Shown one piece after another: positions 51,450-61,055 of a stretch of 64,000 bases of DNA (position 1 is its first letter; each line of letters begins with the position of its first letter). A program made the position numbers and the translations under genes. The notes below the pieces were generated by a model. The model was not told the DNA's origin, did no database searches, and was given only the letters and a program-made list of their open reading frames with translations. The stretch covers positions 2,108,001-2,172,000 of the forward strand of contig NZ_CP087112.1 of the NCBI RefSeq assembly GCF_025643255.1. The letters are read 5' to 3'. The DNA is from Halomonas sp. 7T (GTDB lineage Bacteria; Pseudomonadota; Gammaproteobacteria; Pseudomonadales; Halomonadaceae).

Positions 51450-52928
51450 TTACAGCTCCCGGTACTCTTTTTCAAAGCGCTTGGCTTGCTTCTTAGACAC
51501 ACCACCTAATACGTCAATCGCATGTCGAAGCCGCGCACGAGTGACATCCGACCCCAAAATCGCCATGGCGTCCATCACCGACGTGCTTGATGAGCTACCC
51601 GTAATGGCAATAAAGACCGGCGCTAAAAATGCCTTCATTTTTAGCTCAAAGTGCTCTGCTAGCGTTTTCACTTCGGCTAACAATGCTTCTTTATCCCACG
51701 CAGAGACGGCTTCAAAACGCCATACCAAGAACTGCAGCAACTTCACCAGCGTTTCTTTATCGAGTTTAACGCTATCGAAGTCATCTTCTGTTAAAGCAGG
51801 CAACCCTGAGAAGAAGTGCCCAGCAAGTGGCACCACCTGCGACAGCGTTTCAACCCGCGGACGTACCTGGGGCAAAATTTGCTTTACATAGGCATCATTA
51901 AATGCCCATTCGCGCAGCGCTTGAAGCAGTGCATCGTCATCTAGGTCTTCACGAATGTAGACACCGTTTAGCCAGGTCAACTTCTCCAAATCAAACACCG
52001 GCCCACCCAGCGATACCCGCTGAATATCAAATTCAGCCATCATATCAGGCAGGCTAAACTTCTCCCGCTCATCCGGCATCGACCAACCCATTCGGCCCAA
52101 ATAGTTGGTCACCGCTTGGGGAAGGAACCCCATGCGGCGGTAGTAGTTGATCGACGTTGGGTTCTTACGCTTGGAGAGTTTGGATTTATCCGGGTTACGC
52201 AACAGCGGCATATGGCAAAGCTCAGGCATTTCCCAGCCAAAGTACTCATATAAAAGCTGGTGCTTCGGCGCGGAGTTAATCCACTCCTCCCCTCGCAACA
52301 CATGGGTAATACCCATTAAGTGGTCGTCCACCACGTTTGCAAGGTGGTAGGTGGGCATGCCGTCAGATTTCAGCAGAATTTGAGCGTCTACCTGCGCCCA
52401 TTCCACCTCAATAGCTCCGCGCAGCATATCCTTCACCACACATACGCCGGTGCTAGGTACCTTCATACGCACCACATAAGGCCAACCTTCTTGCTCGCGG
52501 CGAGCTTGCTCGTCCTCGTCTAGCGCCAGGTCAACCGGCTTTAGCGCCAACTGCATCCCAGCGGCTTTACGGGCCTCTCGCAGCTCATCAAGCTCTTCAC
52601 TGGTGCGATAACATTTAAAAGCATGACCGGCATCTAGCAACTGCTGCGCATATTGGGCGTAAATGTCCCCCCGCTCGCTCTGACGGTACGGACCGTGGGG
52701 GCCGCCAACATCCGGGCCTTCATCCCACTCAAGACCCAGCCAGCGCAGGGAATCCAAAATCATCTGTTCCGACTCAGGTGTAGAACGCACCCGATCCGTA
52801 TCTTCAATCCGCAAAATGAACTGCCCGCCATGTTGACGTGCAAAACAGAGATTAAATAGCGCGATGTAGGCTGTTCCTACGTGAGGGTCGCCCGTGGGAG
52901 AAGGCGCGATACGCGTACGTACGGTCAT
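51450..52928 (-). CDS. gltX: Glutamyl-tRNA synthetase
   Basis: Charges tRNA-Glu with glutamate. The 492-residue class I enzyme has the HIGH-like [17 protein letters not shown] at its N-terminus, [19 protein letters not shown], a zinc-independent insert, and the KMSKS-like KLSKRKNP. The ATG at 52928 gives the family start [10 protein letters not shown] with an AAGGA site; the frame start at 52946 is unlikely. tRNA-Ala and the cognate tRNA-Glu follow on the same strand, a synteny seen in Pseudomonas. Confidence 0.96.
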   Translation of the reverse strand: MTVRTRIAPSPTGDPHVGTAYIALFNLCFARQHGGQFILRIEDTDRVRSTPESEQMILDSLRWLGLEWDEGPDVGGPHGPYRQSERGDIYAQYAQQLLDAGHAFKCYRTSEELDELREARKAAGMQLALKPVDLALDEDEQARREQEGWPYVVRMKVPSTGVCVVKDMLRGAIEVEWAQVDAQILLKSDGMPTYHLANVVDDHLMGITHVLRGEEWINSAPKHQLLYEYFGWEMPELCHMPLLRNPDKSKLSKRKNPTSINYYRRMGFLPQAVTNYLGRMGWSMPDEREKFSLPDMMAEFDIQRVSLGGPVFDLEKLTWLNGVYIREDLDDDALLQALREWAFNDAYVKQILPQVRPRVETLSQVVPLAGHFFSGLPALTEDDFDSVKLDKETLVKLLQFLVWRFEAVSAWDKEALLAEVKTLAEHFELKMKAFLAPVFIAITGSSSSTSVMDAMAILGSDVTRARLRHAIDVLGGVSKKQAKRFEKEYREL

Positions 52929-53164
52929 CAAGTTATCCTTTTGCAATTAAGCGTGGCGACATTATACGCACCCTTTAGCCAACCAACAGTACCGTCCAGG
53001 GAACGAGTTTCCCTTAAAAGCGTCATATCGGATGCCTAAGAGTAATAGATTGCAAGATGCGCGTTAAAGCACAATCGCTTAGTATGGCGCTGTACCTATG
53101 ATTCGTGTTCATGTTTGAAAATGCGACGCACTCTTGGCAAACCATTTTTAGCATGACCAGAGCG

Positions 53165-53209
53165 CCACCGTAAGCGGTGGAAGTACATCCAACGAGCTTT
53201 CTTAAGCTC
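53165..53209 (+). promoter_or_regulatory. Leader with two small hairpins before the HTH gene
   Basis: CCACCG-TAAG-CGGTGG (53165-53180) and GAGCTT-TCTT-AAGCTC (53194-53209) lie just upstream of the regulator's ATG. They may be operator dyads or mRNA structure. The roughly 300-base gtlX-HTH gap otherwise shows nothing recognised. Confidence 0.4.
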
Positions 53210-53226
53210 ATCGATAGGAAAATGAA

Positions 53227-53751
53227 ATGGAATCGCTAGGCTCACGTATCAAGCAACTGCGGCTTAGGGCCAAGCTCAACAAAGCTGCCCTTGCACGTAA
53301 AGTTGGCGTATCAGATGTCACTATTTCTTATTGGGAGTCTGGTGCGATCAAGCAGATTGGCCATGAGCGCTTAGTAGCGCTTGCTGATGCTCTTGATTGC
53401 TCTTTGGCGACTCTCTTGGAAGGTGATAGCGCCCCCCAGCTCTTAACGTTGACCCATACCGGCCCCCTCCCCTGGGAACAGGTTCAGGCAACGACTATTA
53501 CAGTACCCAGCCACCTTCCGTTGAAGATTGACTGGAAAGCCCCTTGTGTCATGGCCACCCCGGCTAGTAACACGGATTTTTCTCCGATTGCGGCCGGTGA
53601 CTTGCTGCTGTTAGGACCAACACACGTGTTTCACAAAGCAGGACATTACCTCATTCAGCGTGACGAGCGTTTTATCATTGAGCATTTTTCGAAAGCGCCC
53701 AGTGATACGTCCATTCACGCTGTACTGTTAGCCCATTGGTGCCCTGCCTAA
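53227..53751 (+). CDS. XRE-type regulator with LexA/S24-like C-terminal domain
   Basis: Protein of 174 residues. The N-terminal helix-turn-helix (about 5-62, with KAALARKVGVSDVTISYWESG) is of the Cro/CI type. The C-terminal half resembles the S24 fold (AAGDLLLLGPTHVFHKAGHYLIQ) but shows neither the S-M nucleophile motif nor the catalytic Lys, so it is probably not self-cleaving and may serve for dimerisation or ligand sensing. An AGGAAAA site precedes the ATG. No phage genes surround it. The target is unknown; autoregulation is likely for this class. Confidence 0.75.
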   Translation: MESLGSRIKQLRLRAKLNKAALARKVGVSDVTISYWESGAIKQIGHERLVALADALDCSLATLLEGDSAPQLLTLTHTGPLPWEQVQATTITVPSHLPLKIDWKAPCVMATPASNTDFSPIAAGDLLLLGPTHVFHKAGHYLIQRDERFIIEHFSKAPSDTSIHAVLLAHWCPA

Positions 53752-53771
53752 AGCATCTTTCCCCTAGATCC

Positions 53772-54356
53772 TTAATTATCTTCAACAACGGTCACCTGGT
53801 CACGCGTGCGTCTTGGTTCACTCCCCACCAAGAAGCGGCGTGAGTAAGTGGCCACCTGCCCCAAGCCATGGCGGGATTGGCTCACAAGCTCTCCCGTCAG
53901 GTACTCGCCTTGGGTGCCAATGCGCGCTTGAACATCCCTAGGCTGAACGCTAGCTTCGGAAAGCTGAACTCGAACAATGTACCCGCCATCGGGCAAACCG
54001 CTCCCAGAACCAAATGGCCCAGCATCGAACTGCCCATCCATAACGCTGGTGCGCGACTGCCAACGTACACGACTTATCTCACGCTCAATGGTTACCTGAA
54101 CCTGAGCGCCGTCCGGCAGATTTGTCTCGCCCTCAACCATCAAACGGCGATCAGTACGCAGCGTAGCGTGAGTGGAGATAGCCACCTCTAAAGGCTCGAC
54201 GTCTTCAACAACCATTTCTTCAGGCTGCTGCAACTCCGCCTCCCTACTCGCCGCGTCGGACTGCACCGCCGCTGGCTCCTCTTCCTGGCTACCGCAACCT
54301 GCCAATAGCAAGGCACTCACTAGCACGATACTGATGCCACCTAGTGTTTTATGCAT
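53772..54356 (-). CDS. Uncharacterised lipoprotein
   Basis: Product of 194 residues with a type II signal peptide (ISIVLVSALLLAGC, lipobox LAGC at about Cys21), an acidic linker (about 25-55, QEEEPAAVQSDAASREAELQ...) and a folded C-terminal domain rich in beta-strands (TLRTDRRLMVEGETNLPDGAQVQVTIER... GLPDGGYIVRVQL). No known family is recognised. A GGAG site lies upstream of the ATG. Presumed envelope-anchored; it ends close to the HTH gene on the other strand (convergent). Confidence 0.72.
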   Translation of the reverse strand: MHKTLGGISIVLVSALLLAGCGSQEEEPAAVQSDAASREAELQQPEEMVVEDVEPLEVAISTHATLRTDRRLMVEGETNLPDGAQVQVTIEREISRVRWQSRTSVMDGQFDAGPFGSGSGLPDGGYIVRVQLSEASVQPRDVQARIGTQGEYLTGELVSQSRHGLGQVATYSRRFLVGSEPRRTRDQVTVVEDN

Positions 54357-54702
54357 AGAGACTCCTCAACAGCGAAACTCAAGCTTACCACCGCCTAACA
54401 TTTACCACAGCGATTTAGACCGCAAAACACGCAAAGTGCTGCAGGGGTTTCTAACGAAAGGGTTATTTCTGAGGTGGTTGGCAATCTTATTCCCAAACCT
54501 ACCCTCCAATGACGGCTTTTAGGCACCGGTAAGGCGTAAGAGTGAGAAAGCTATTGAAGCGCCATTAGTACAGAAAAGCTTTATCGCCGTTAAAAGGGAG
54601 GGTGGCATCGTACCTAACTGAGCGCTACCTACCCCACTCACTAAAATGCCCCACCGTGAAAAGTGAGGCACTGTTAATCTATCGTCGAGAAAAGCATAAC
54701 CG
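54357..54702. other. Gap between lipoprotein and antitoxin remnant
   Basis: About 345 bases with no supported gene. A short open frame ending at 54522 (reading ...LQGFLTKGLFLRWLAILFP...) has no start or RBS and no recognised family. The DNA is of mixed composition and part of the degenerate stretch. Confidence 0.45.
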
Positions 54703-55011
54703 CTAGGTTAGGTCACTCAACTCCACATCTAAAGCAGCCGCAATGCGTTTCAGCACACTCAACGAGCCGCTCTTTTTGCCTGACTCTATTTCAGAAAGGT
54801 AGCCCTGGCTAATGCCTGCTTTTTCCGCCAGCTCTCCAGCACGAAGGCCACGGTATTCGCGGTACCCCTTCACGGGGGACACGCCTTCCCGCAGCGTATC
54901 CACGACCGCTTCCGGAAACGACTCTTCACCGCGCGCTACTACCGCATTGGCTGCGTCGATATCGTCCTGATCTTCTAATCACGCAAGCAGGGCGTGGTAC
55001 TTCCTGTTCAT
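54703..55011 (-). pseudogene. XRE-family antitoxin (HigA-like) interrupted by an in-frame TGA
   Basis: Reading from the ATG at 55011, MNRKYHALLA is followed by TGA (54979-54981), then an open frame LEDQDDIDAANAVVARG... that continues without change of frame through an HTH domain (AGELAEKAGISQGYLSEIESGKK) to the stop at 54703. A single TGG to TGA change (Trp11) would account for the break. An internal GTG at 54903 could still give a 66-residue HTH protein that holds the whole DNA-binding domain. It sits 31 bases after the toxin remnant, the normal toxin-antitoxin order. Confidence 0.8.
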
Positions 55012-55042
55012 TAACTGTTATCGGTGCGTTTTTGGCGCTTTA

Positions 55043-55225
55043 TTAGTAAACACCGCCATGAGCACCGATGTTGATGATATCCAGCACATCGCCGCGCTCA
55101 TCGATGATCACCTGCCAGTCACCTACCCGCAGGCGAATATACTCGCTACCCTTCAACGCGCTTTTACGGTGGGTAATCGTTTTCAACACGGCAGTTATAG
55201 CTAAGGGCGAACAAACACCGAACAC
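55043..55225 (-). pseudogene. RelE/HigB-type toxin remnant (N-terminus lost)
   Basis: The C-terminal 37 residues (ALKGSEYIRLRVGDWQVIID... IINIGAHGGVY) are the typical end of a RelE/ParE superfamily toxin: L-K-G-x-x-x-x-R-x-R-v-G-d-w-r-v-i. The N-terminal helix and catalytic-site basic residues are missing; the preceding residues FGVCSPLAITAVLKTITHRKS do not match the family apart from the last few. The downstream antitoxin is also damaged, so the module is probably inactive. Confidence 0.78.
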
Positions 55226-55616
55226 TTATCTAACAGCTAAAAACAATCCATAACCATCTACCTGCAGTCACAGTGTACCCCCCACTCACACTCATCACCG
55301 CTTCGCCTTTACTAAACGCCGCCGCAGGTTAGCCGGAGTCGGCCCAATCGAATTCAAATTGCTGTTCACCAGCGCCGAGCGCCTCAAACTCAAAGAGCTA
55401 AGAGCCAGCGACCCAGCCCTATGGCTTCTTTGAGACTATCGAAAATTCCTATCTGCAGCACATTGACCTGTCTGTCACTCCGGTCGACTCAAAACGGCGT
55501 GGCACTTTGCCTGGGATTACTGGTAACGGCCCACATTATTGATGAAGAAAATGTGGAAACTCGCTGCAAGCAGCCCCTTTCAGATGAAATGCTGTAAAGG
55601 TTTTGAAAGCTGACAC
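55226..55616. other. Degenerate stretch with possible transposase fragment
   Basis: About 390 bases without a complete gene. Around 55300-55370 one frame reads TKRRRRLAGVGPIEFK, reminiscent of the C-terminus of IS3-type transposases (R-R-R-x-x-L-x-x-x-S-P-x-E-F), but no inverted repeats or upstream transposase are seen. A 59-codon open frame ends near 55599 without a recognised family. Confidence 0.35.
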
Positions 55617-55640
55617 AAAAAAGCCCGCCAGTTGGCGGGC
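55617..55640 (-). terminator. Rho-independent terminator of the YajG-like gene
   Basis: Stem GCCCGCCA / TGGCGGGC, two-base to six-base loop, followed on the minus strand by six T residues. Confidence 0.88.
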
Positions 55641-55650
55641 TGATACATCT

Positions 55651-56253
55651 TTATCGTTGCGCACTAAGCAACGCCTCTATAAACAGCGGATCATTAAACA
55701 ACTCATCCAACGTTTCTTCTATTGCCATTTCGATAGGCCTGGCAAGATTAGACGCCGACTGGTACATCACGCCTTTATGTTCTGGCTTAACGGAGATATC
55801 TCTGCTGAACAACCGCTCATTAGCTACTGACATTACATCTACTTGGATTGTCGACTTACCAACTGTTTTACCAGTCAGTAAAGTGTCAATCAGGTGCAGG
55901 TTTGAGTACAGTTCTAAGATGTCTCCCTGAATAATGACTGGCGAATCACCATCAATTTCAAACCCTCTGGCCAATAATTCCTGTTCAATGGCAGCTTTCA
56001 GAACATTTTCTACAGGCTCCTCGCTATGAATCGACGCCATCGGGAAGCCCCAGCCATGTCGCTTATGGCTGATACGTCGCTGATCTTCACGCCCATCCGC
56101 CACCACCACATTCACCGACACTTCAGAAGCTCCATCTACAGCGGCAACATCCACTTGCGGTTCATACGTCAGCTTATGAGACTCAGGTATCGCCGCACAC
56201 CCATGCAACAGCGCCAATGCGGCGAACACCCCTAGTAATTTCAGCAATTTCAT
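55651..56253 (-). CDS. YajG-family lipoprotein
   Basis: Lipoprotein of 200 residues: signal peptide MKLLKLLGVFAALALLHGC with lipobox LHGC (Cys19), then a soluble domain starting LTYEPQVDVAAVDGASEVSVNVVVADGREDQRR that matches the YajG family. VENVLKAAIEQELLARGFEI follows. E. coli yajG is near ampG and its role is unknown, although a periplasmic part in muropeptide recycling has been discussed. No ampG is here. A well-formed terminator closes the gene. Confidence 0.82.
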   Translation of the reverse strand: MKLLKLLGVFAALALLHGCAAIPESHKLTYEPQVDVAAVDGASEVSVNVVVADGREDQRRISHKRHGWGFPMASIHSEEPVENVLKAAIEQELLARGFEIDGDSPVIIQGDILELYSNLHLIDTLLTGKTVGKSTIQVDVMSVANERLFSRDISVKPEHKGVMYQSASNLARPIEMAIEETLDELFNDPLFIEALLSAQR

Positions 56254-57091
56254 CCGGTTCCCTTACATCCAATCGGTTAGTTTTATGGTTGTCCCGCTTG
56301 GAAACCTAAACATCGAATTATCGTTAGTCAATTTATTTTGGGCGAAGGTTATTGGAGAAGTGATCAGAGCAGCTGCGAGTGCAGCGGCCAATACGGAAGA
56401 AAATACTTAGGCACTGGTGGCAAATATGAAAAGGGATTGAAAAACTCAAATACCTAAAGCCAGGTAAAATTAGGAAATCATCTATTAATCACTATTGGCG
56501 ATGTCAAAAGAAGATCGAACTGTGACTCATCAATCAGGCAGTCAAGCAGCATTTGCAGGACTGATTTAAAGCCGACCGGAGGATAAATAAGCAGATCGAC
56601 GCGGCAAATACCAAGGCGTTATATGGAATAGAGATAGCGGGGGCGTTTGAGGAAACGATGGTGGGTATTCTAGGCAACCAATAACCAAAAGCCTGTAGAT
56701 GGCTGGCTTTAAACTGGCCTGCTTTCAGCCCGCTTCGGCGGGCTTCTTTGTGTCCATTCTTACCCATCATCTAAACCTCGCCACTTACACCCATCACCGC
56801 TAACACTGGGTCACGAGACTCCACACGATACCTGCGCTAAGAGCCATAGCGACACGCTCATTACCTGCAGCACCTTTTCCCGATACTGTTTTGACGTATA
56901 CCCTCCGTACCTGAGTGCGAACTTTGTGCTGCCGACCCTTTCTTGCGTACAATTGCCCGCCAACGCGCCCACTACGTCTGATCGGCCTCCATGCTAGGCC
57001 ATGGTGCTGCTGTTCATTTAGCGAATAGCCGCAATCAGAGGGCAATAGATTTGTGTACTTACACCGCATACCAAGTATGCAAGTGATTGAT
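56254..57091. other. Long noncoding or degenerate gap
   Basis: About 840 bases with no complete gene. A frame on the plus strand (about 56565-56683) reads ADRRINKQIDAANTKALYG... and ends GILGNQ-stop, preceded in frame by TGA, so it looks like the tail of a decayed gene. A plus-strand hairpin follows (56727-56749). The remaining 56.8-57.1 kb holds the dusA leader. Composition is AT-richer than flanking genes. Confidence 0.45.
56727..56749 (+). terminator. Rho-independent terminator after a decayed reading frame
   Basis: Seven-base stem AGCCCGC / GCGGGCT closed by a TTCG tetraloop, followed by TCTTTG. A good hairpin in a region with no intact upstream gene supports the idea that a gene once ended here. 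Confidence 0.65.
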
Positions 57092-58123
57092 ATGAAAATA
57101 GAAAGCCCTGCCAACGCCGCCCGCCTCTTTTCTGTGGCCCCGATGATGGACTGGACTACAAGGGACTACCGAGCTTTCGCACGCACGTTAACCAAGCGGG
57201 CGCTGCTGTATACCGAGATGGTGACGACCGGTGCGATTTTGCATGGCTCGCCCCGTGAGCGCTTTTTGGGCTTTAGCGAGGTTGAGCACCCCATTGCGTT
57301 GCAGTTGGGCGGTAGCGATGCAGGGGAGCTTGCGGAGTGCGCGGCGATTGCCGAGGCGTGGGGCTATGATGAAGTCAACCTGAACGTGGGCTGCCCCAGC
57401 GACCGCGTGCAGAACAATATGATTGGCGCCTGCTTAATGGGCTACCCTGAAAAAGTGGCGGAGGCTGTACGCACCATGCAGGCGGCGGTGTCGATCCCCG
57501 TCACGGTGAAATGCCGTATTGGCATTGATGATCAGGATGAAGATGCGGACTTGGCGCGCTTTATCAATATCGTCGCGGATGCGGGCTGTGAGGTGTTTAC
57601 CGTTCACGCACGTAAGGCGTGGCTGCAGGGTTTGTCGCCTAAGCAGAACCGTGATGTGCCGCCACTTAACTACCCCCGCGTGCATCGTTTGAAGCAGCAC
57701 CACCCTGAGCTCCATATTGGCATTAACGGCGGTATTAAAACCCTCGACGAGTGCCAAGCGCAGCTTGAGCACGTAGATAGCGTGATGGTAGGCCGTGAGG
57801 CGTATCAAAACCCGTGGCTGTTAGCGGGTGTGGATGCGCAGCTGTTTGGCGAACCTGGGCCAGCACAAACACGCCTTGAGGCGGCCATGGCGTTTCGCCC
57901 CTATATTCAGCAGCGGTTGGATGAGGGGGCCAAGCTGAATCACGTCACTCGCCACCTGCTGGGGCTATTTCAGGGCTGCTCGGGCGGCAGGCGCTTTCGG
58001 CGTCATTTGTCAGAACACGCTCACAAAGAGGGCGTTGGTTTGCGTGTTTACGATGAAGCGCTCAGCTTAGTGCGTGAGCCTTCCACCGAGCCGCTAGAAG
58101 TAGAACAGCCCGCCACGTTGTAA
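57092..58123 (+). CDS. dusA: tRNA-dihydrouridine(20/20a) synthase
   Basis: FMN-dependent enzyme that reduces U20/U20a in the tRNA D-loop. The 343-residue protein shows RLFSVAPMMDWTTRDYR, LYTEMVTTGAI, and the catalytic Cys101 in NVGCPSDRVQNNMIGACLM, a DusA-type signature. HARKAWLQGLSPKQNR and GINGGIKTLDE follow. I prefer the ATG at 57092, with a weak AAGTGA site; in-frame starts at 57053 and 57077 would add residues not conserved in DusA. A hairpin overlaps the stop. Confidence 0.93.
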   Translation: MKIESPANAARLFSVAPMMDWTTRDYRAFARTLTKRALLYTEMVTTGAILHGSPRERFLGFSEVEHPIALQLGGSDAGELAECAAIAEAWGYDEVNLNVGCPSDRVQNNMIGACLMGYPEKVAEAVRTMQAAVSIPVTVKCRIGIDDQDEDADLARFINIVADAGCEVFTVHARKAWLQGLSPKQNRDVPPLNYPRVHRLKQHHPELHIGINGGIKTLDECQAQLEHVDSVMVGREAYQNPWLLAGVDAQLFGEPGPAQTRLEAAMAFRPYIQQRLDEGAKLNHVTRHLLGLFQGCSGGRRFRRHLSEHAHKEGVGLRVYDEALSLVREPSTEPLEVEQPATL

Positions 58124-58139
58124 CGTAGCGGGCTGTTCT
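58102..58139. terminator. Long hairpin overlapping the dusA stop
   Basis: Twelve-base stem AGAACAGCCCGC / GCGGGCTGTTCT with an inner ACGT-TGTA-ACGT stem. No T-run follows on either strand, yet it sits exactly between the convergent dusA and catalase genes. Confidence 0.6.
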
Positions 58140-58171
58140 GAGCGGGGTAAAATCGTTAATCGCTTATCGGC

Positions 58172-59620
58172 TTAGCTACCCCGCACGCCTTTCTCAATGC
58201 GCTCACCGACCTCTTGATCAATATTGCGCCAGTATTCAAAAGCGCGCTCTAGCACGGGCTCGGTGACGCCGCCAGACAAGTGACCTACCACGTTAGAAAC
58301 TAACCGATCACGCTGCTCGTCATCCATCACTTGGCGAACAAGCGCGTGGGCTTGGCTCCAATCATCGTCATCAGGGCGCAGCGTGTAGGCAGAACGCACC
58401 AGCTGGCCATCGGTCGACCACACGGCATCCTCTGGAAAGCGCTCAGAGTCAGCCTTGGCGCCACCTTTACTGTTGGGGGTGTAGACCGGGTCGGTGGAGT
58501 GCTTAATTCGCATCGCGCCACCCTGGCTGTAGCTATGTACCGGGCATTTAGGCGCGTTGACCGGGATATGCTTGTAGTTAACCCCCAAGCGGGCGCGGTG
58601 TGCGTCTGCATAGGAAATCACCCGCGCCAGCAGCATTTTATCCGGCGAGAAGCCCGTGCCCGGCACCGAGTTGTTGGGTTCAAAGGCGGCTTGCTCAATC
58701 TCGCTATGAAAGTCCGTCGGATTACGGTTCAGAGTTAACTTGCCCACTTCCATCAGCGGGTAGTCATCATGGGGCCAGATTTTAGTTAAGTCGAAGGGGT
58801 TGATGCGGTAGGTCTTGGCATCTTCAAACGGCATGATCTGCATTTGCAGCGTCCAGGAGGGGTAGTCACCCCGTTTGATCGCCTCGAACAAGTCACGACG
58901 ATGGTAATCTGCATCGCTGCCTGCCATTTGGTCGGCCTGCTCCTGGGTCATGCACTTAATGCCTTGATCGGTTTTAAAGTGGTATTTCACCCAAAACCGT
59001 TCGCCTTCATCATTCACCCACATATAGGTGTGGCTGGAGTAGCCATTCATATGCCGCCACGTGGCGGGCACCCCCCGGTCTCCCATTAGCCATGCCACTT
59101 GGTGGGCGGACTCAGGCGCCAATGTCCAAAAGTCCCACTGCATATCGTGATCCCGCAAACCGTTGTCAGCGCGGCGTTTTTGCGAGTGAATAAAGTGCTG
59201 GAACTTCATGGGGTCACGGACGAAAAACACGGGGGTATTGTTACCCACCATGTCGAAATTGCCTTCATCGGTGTAAAACTTAATCGAGAAGCCGCGTGGG
59301 TCACGCCATGTGTCTGGGCTTCCGCTCTCCCCCGCCACCGTCGAAAAACGGATCAGTACGTCGGTCTTAGTACCCGGCTGAAGAAATTTTGCTTTGGTGT
59401 ACTTACTGACATCTTGGGTAACTTCAAAATGGCCAAAGGCGCCACTGCCCTTTGCGTGGGGCTGGCGGTCGGGAATCATCTCTCGGTTAAATGCCGCCAT
59501 CTGCTCCATGAGATAGTGGTCATGCATGACGATTGGGCCATCGGCCCCCACAGAAAGGGAGTGCTCGTCGCTGGAAACCGGGATACCCGCTTCGTTCGTT
59601 GTGTACTTGCTGCTCGTCAT
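58172..59620 (-). CDS. Heme catalase (clade 3, small-subunit type)
   Basis: Dismutates hydrogen peroxide. The 482-residue enzyme has the catalytic His in [13 protein letters not shown], the Asn in [15 protein letters not shown], and the proximal heme-ligand Tyr in [37 protein letters not shown] is the usual active-site signature. The ATG at 59620 has a strong AAGGAGGA site; the frame start at 59752 has none and would add residues foreign to the family. No ankB or oxyR gene is adjacent. Confidence 0.95.
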   Translation of the reverse strand: MTSSKYTTNEAGIPVSSDEHSLSVGADGPIVMHDHYLMEQMAAFNREMIPDRQPHAKGSGAFGHFEVTQDVSKYTKAKFLQPGTKTDVLIRFSTVAGESGSPDTWRDPRGFSIKFYTDEGNFDMVGNNTPVFFVRDPMKFQHFIHSQKRRADNGLRDHDMQWDFWTLAPESAHQVAWLMGDRGVPATWRHMNGYSSHTYMWVNDEGERFWVKYHFKTDQGIKCMTQEQADQMAGSDADYHRRDLFEAIKRGDYPSWTLQMQIMPFEDAKTYRINPFDLTKIWPHDDYPLMEVGKLTLNRNPTDFHSEIEQAAFEPNNSVPGTGFSPDKMLLARVISYADAHRARLGVNYKHIPVNAPKCPVHSYSQGGAMRIKHSTDPVYTPNSKGGAKADSERFPEDAVWSTDGQLVRSAYTLRPDDDDWSQAHALVRQVMDDEQRDRLVSNVVGHLSGGVTEPVLERAFEYWRNIDQEVGERIEKGVRGS

Positions 59621-59784
59621 TGCTCTTCCTCCTTGTCGCGCTCGACATGGCACGGTTTGTACCACTGGAAAGCACCGTTCATTGCCGCGTTGTTCACGTA
59701 AGCTTAAAACGGTACCCACACAGGTATAGCTAACAAGACGGTATCGCGCCATCCGTGGCGTGGTTTCGGCAGCGTATAAAAGCG

Positions 59785-60816
59785 TTAATACATCGCATCA
59801 GGCGGTGGTGTGAGGCTAGATTGAAAGCTTTCAATCGCAGTTTCTGCCTCTTCAATCTCATCAAAACGAGCGATGTGATAAAGCGCCTCTCCTTCATTGG
59901 CCAGCGGTAGTCGGCTCATACCAATCACAATGCCGTCAGCCATAGAGAGCACCTCATCCTCATCATTACCGAAAGGGTCCGCGACCTTGCCCAGCACTTC
60001 GCCTTTGGCCACCCGCGCGCCTAAGCGCACTTTAGGACGCAATATGCCGTCGATCGGCGCCCGCGCCCAGCTAGACCCATTAGCCAATTCAGCAGGTGCC
60101 GAGGAGCGTTGCCGCTGCGCGCCTGCTAGCATGTCCAGCCGGCGCATCACCCGTAAAACGCCCCGCACACCTGGCGCAATAGCCCACTCATCAAAGCGCA
60201 ATGCTTCACCGGCTTCATAAGTGAGCACCGGTATCCCGCGGTTCTGGGCATAATGCCGAAGGCTTCCCTCACGCAGTTCTGCATTGAGAATTACCGGCGC
60301 ACCAAACGCATCAGCCATACGCTCTGTTTCGCTACCCGCACTGAGCTGCGCACGAATTTGCGGTAAATTTGTACGGTGGATAGCCCCGGTGTGCAGGTCG
60401 ATAATGTGCGTTGCGTGATCGACAATCTCCTCACGAAATAGCGCCGCAATGCGGCCACCCAGCGAGCCTTTTTCGCTCCCAGGAAAGCAGCGGTTTAAAT
60501 CACGCCGGTCAGGCAAGTAGCGAGTTTGTTGTAAAAATCCAAACACATTAACGACCGGCACCGCAATCAGCGTTCCCCGCAGGCTATTAACCGCTTTTGA
60601 GCGCAGTAAACGGCGCACAATCTCGACACCGTTAATTTCATCACCGTGAATACCACCGCAGACCAGCATCACCGGCCCCGCTTTGCGGCCATGTACCACT
60701 TCAAGCGGAATATGCAGCGGCGTGTGGGTATATAAACGCGCAACCGGCATATCGATTTGTAAGCGCTGGCCGGGCTGAATGGTATGTCCAGCTAATTCAA
60801 AGGGAGCTCGTGCCAT
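59785..60816 (-). CDS. Succinylglutamate desuccinylase/aspartoacylase family zinc hydrolase
   Basis: Zinc-dependent deacylase or carboxypeptidase-like protein of 343 residues. Metal ligands are seen as [13 protein letters not shown] (His and Glu) and IIDLHTGA (second His). The C-terminal lipoyl/biotin-like beta domain (about 265-325, [29 protein letters not shown]) is seen in a subgroup of this family. The substrate is unknown; the ectoine-degradation deacetylase DoeB belongs to the same superfamily but its start differs. Start ATG 60816 has an AGGA site. It is divergent from the AcrR-like gene. Confidence 0.85.
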   Translation of the reverse strand: MARAPFELAGHTIQPGQRLQIDMPVARLYTHTPLHIPLEVVHGRKAGPVMLVCGGIHGDEINGVEIVRRLLRSKAVNSLRGTLIAVPVVNVFGFLQQTRYLPDRRDLNRCFPGSEKGSLGGRIAALFREEIVDHATHIIDLHTGAIHRTNLPQIRAQLSAGSETERMADAFGAPVILNAELREGSLRHYAQNRGIPVLTYEAGEALRFDEWAIAPGVRGVLRVMRRLDMLAGAQRQRSSAPAELANGSSWARAPIDGILRPKVRLGARVAKGEVLGKVADPFGNDEDEVLSMADGIVIGMSRLPLANEGEALYHIARFDEIEEAETAIESFQSSLTPPPDAMY

Positions 60817-60978
60817 GCTGTTTGTCCTATAACGGGCGTAGAGTGGGTACTCTACGAGTAACGACATACGTTTTAAAACGGTGCTTTCATTAACACTCGG
60901 CTCATACACTCATCTTATACGCTCATTCATTATAAAGAACGATTTTGCTCCCTCATGCTACAGCGCTCACCCAACAAC

Positions 60979-60996
60979 CATACAGTTTTGAATGTA
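60979..60996. promoter_or_regulatory. AcrR-like operator
   Basis: CATACA-N5-GAATGTA matches, with the same spacing, the core of the E. coli AcrR operator (CATACA-TTTGT-GAATGTA, from memory). It lies 59 bases before the TetR gene start and 163 bases from the start of the divergent deacylase gene. Confidence 0.5.
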
Positions 60997-61055
60997 AAAT
61001 CACCCGTTTTCAGATAAAATGCGCGCGTCCGTATTGATAGTGAGGTTACGTTTTC

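Noticed and set aside
53023..53211. 62-codon minus-strand frame between gltX and the HTH gene
   Set aside because: No ribosome-binding site, no family match, and it overlaps the regulator leader.
54979..54981. TGA in the antitoxin gene read as selenocysteine
   Set aside because: No SECIS-like hairpin follows and the family has no selenoprotein members; a nonsense change is simpler.
55300..55370. Insertion sequence
   Set aside because: Only a short transposase-like motif; no inverted repeats, target duplication or full gene.
59621..59752. N-terminal extension of catalase
   Set aside because: The added residues are not catalase-like and the ATG at 59620 has a strong RBS.
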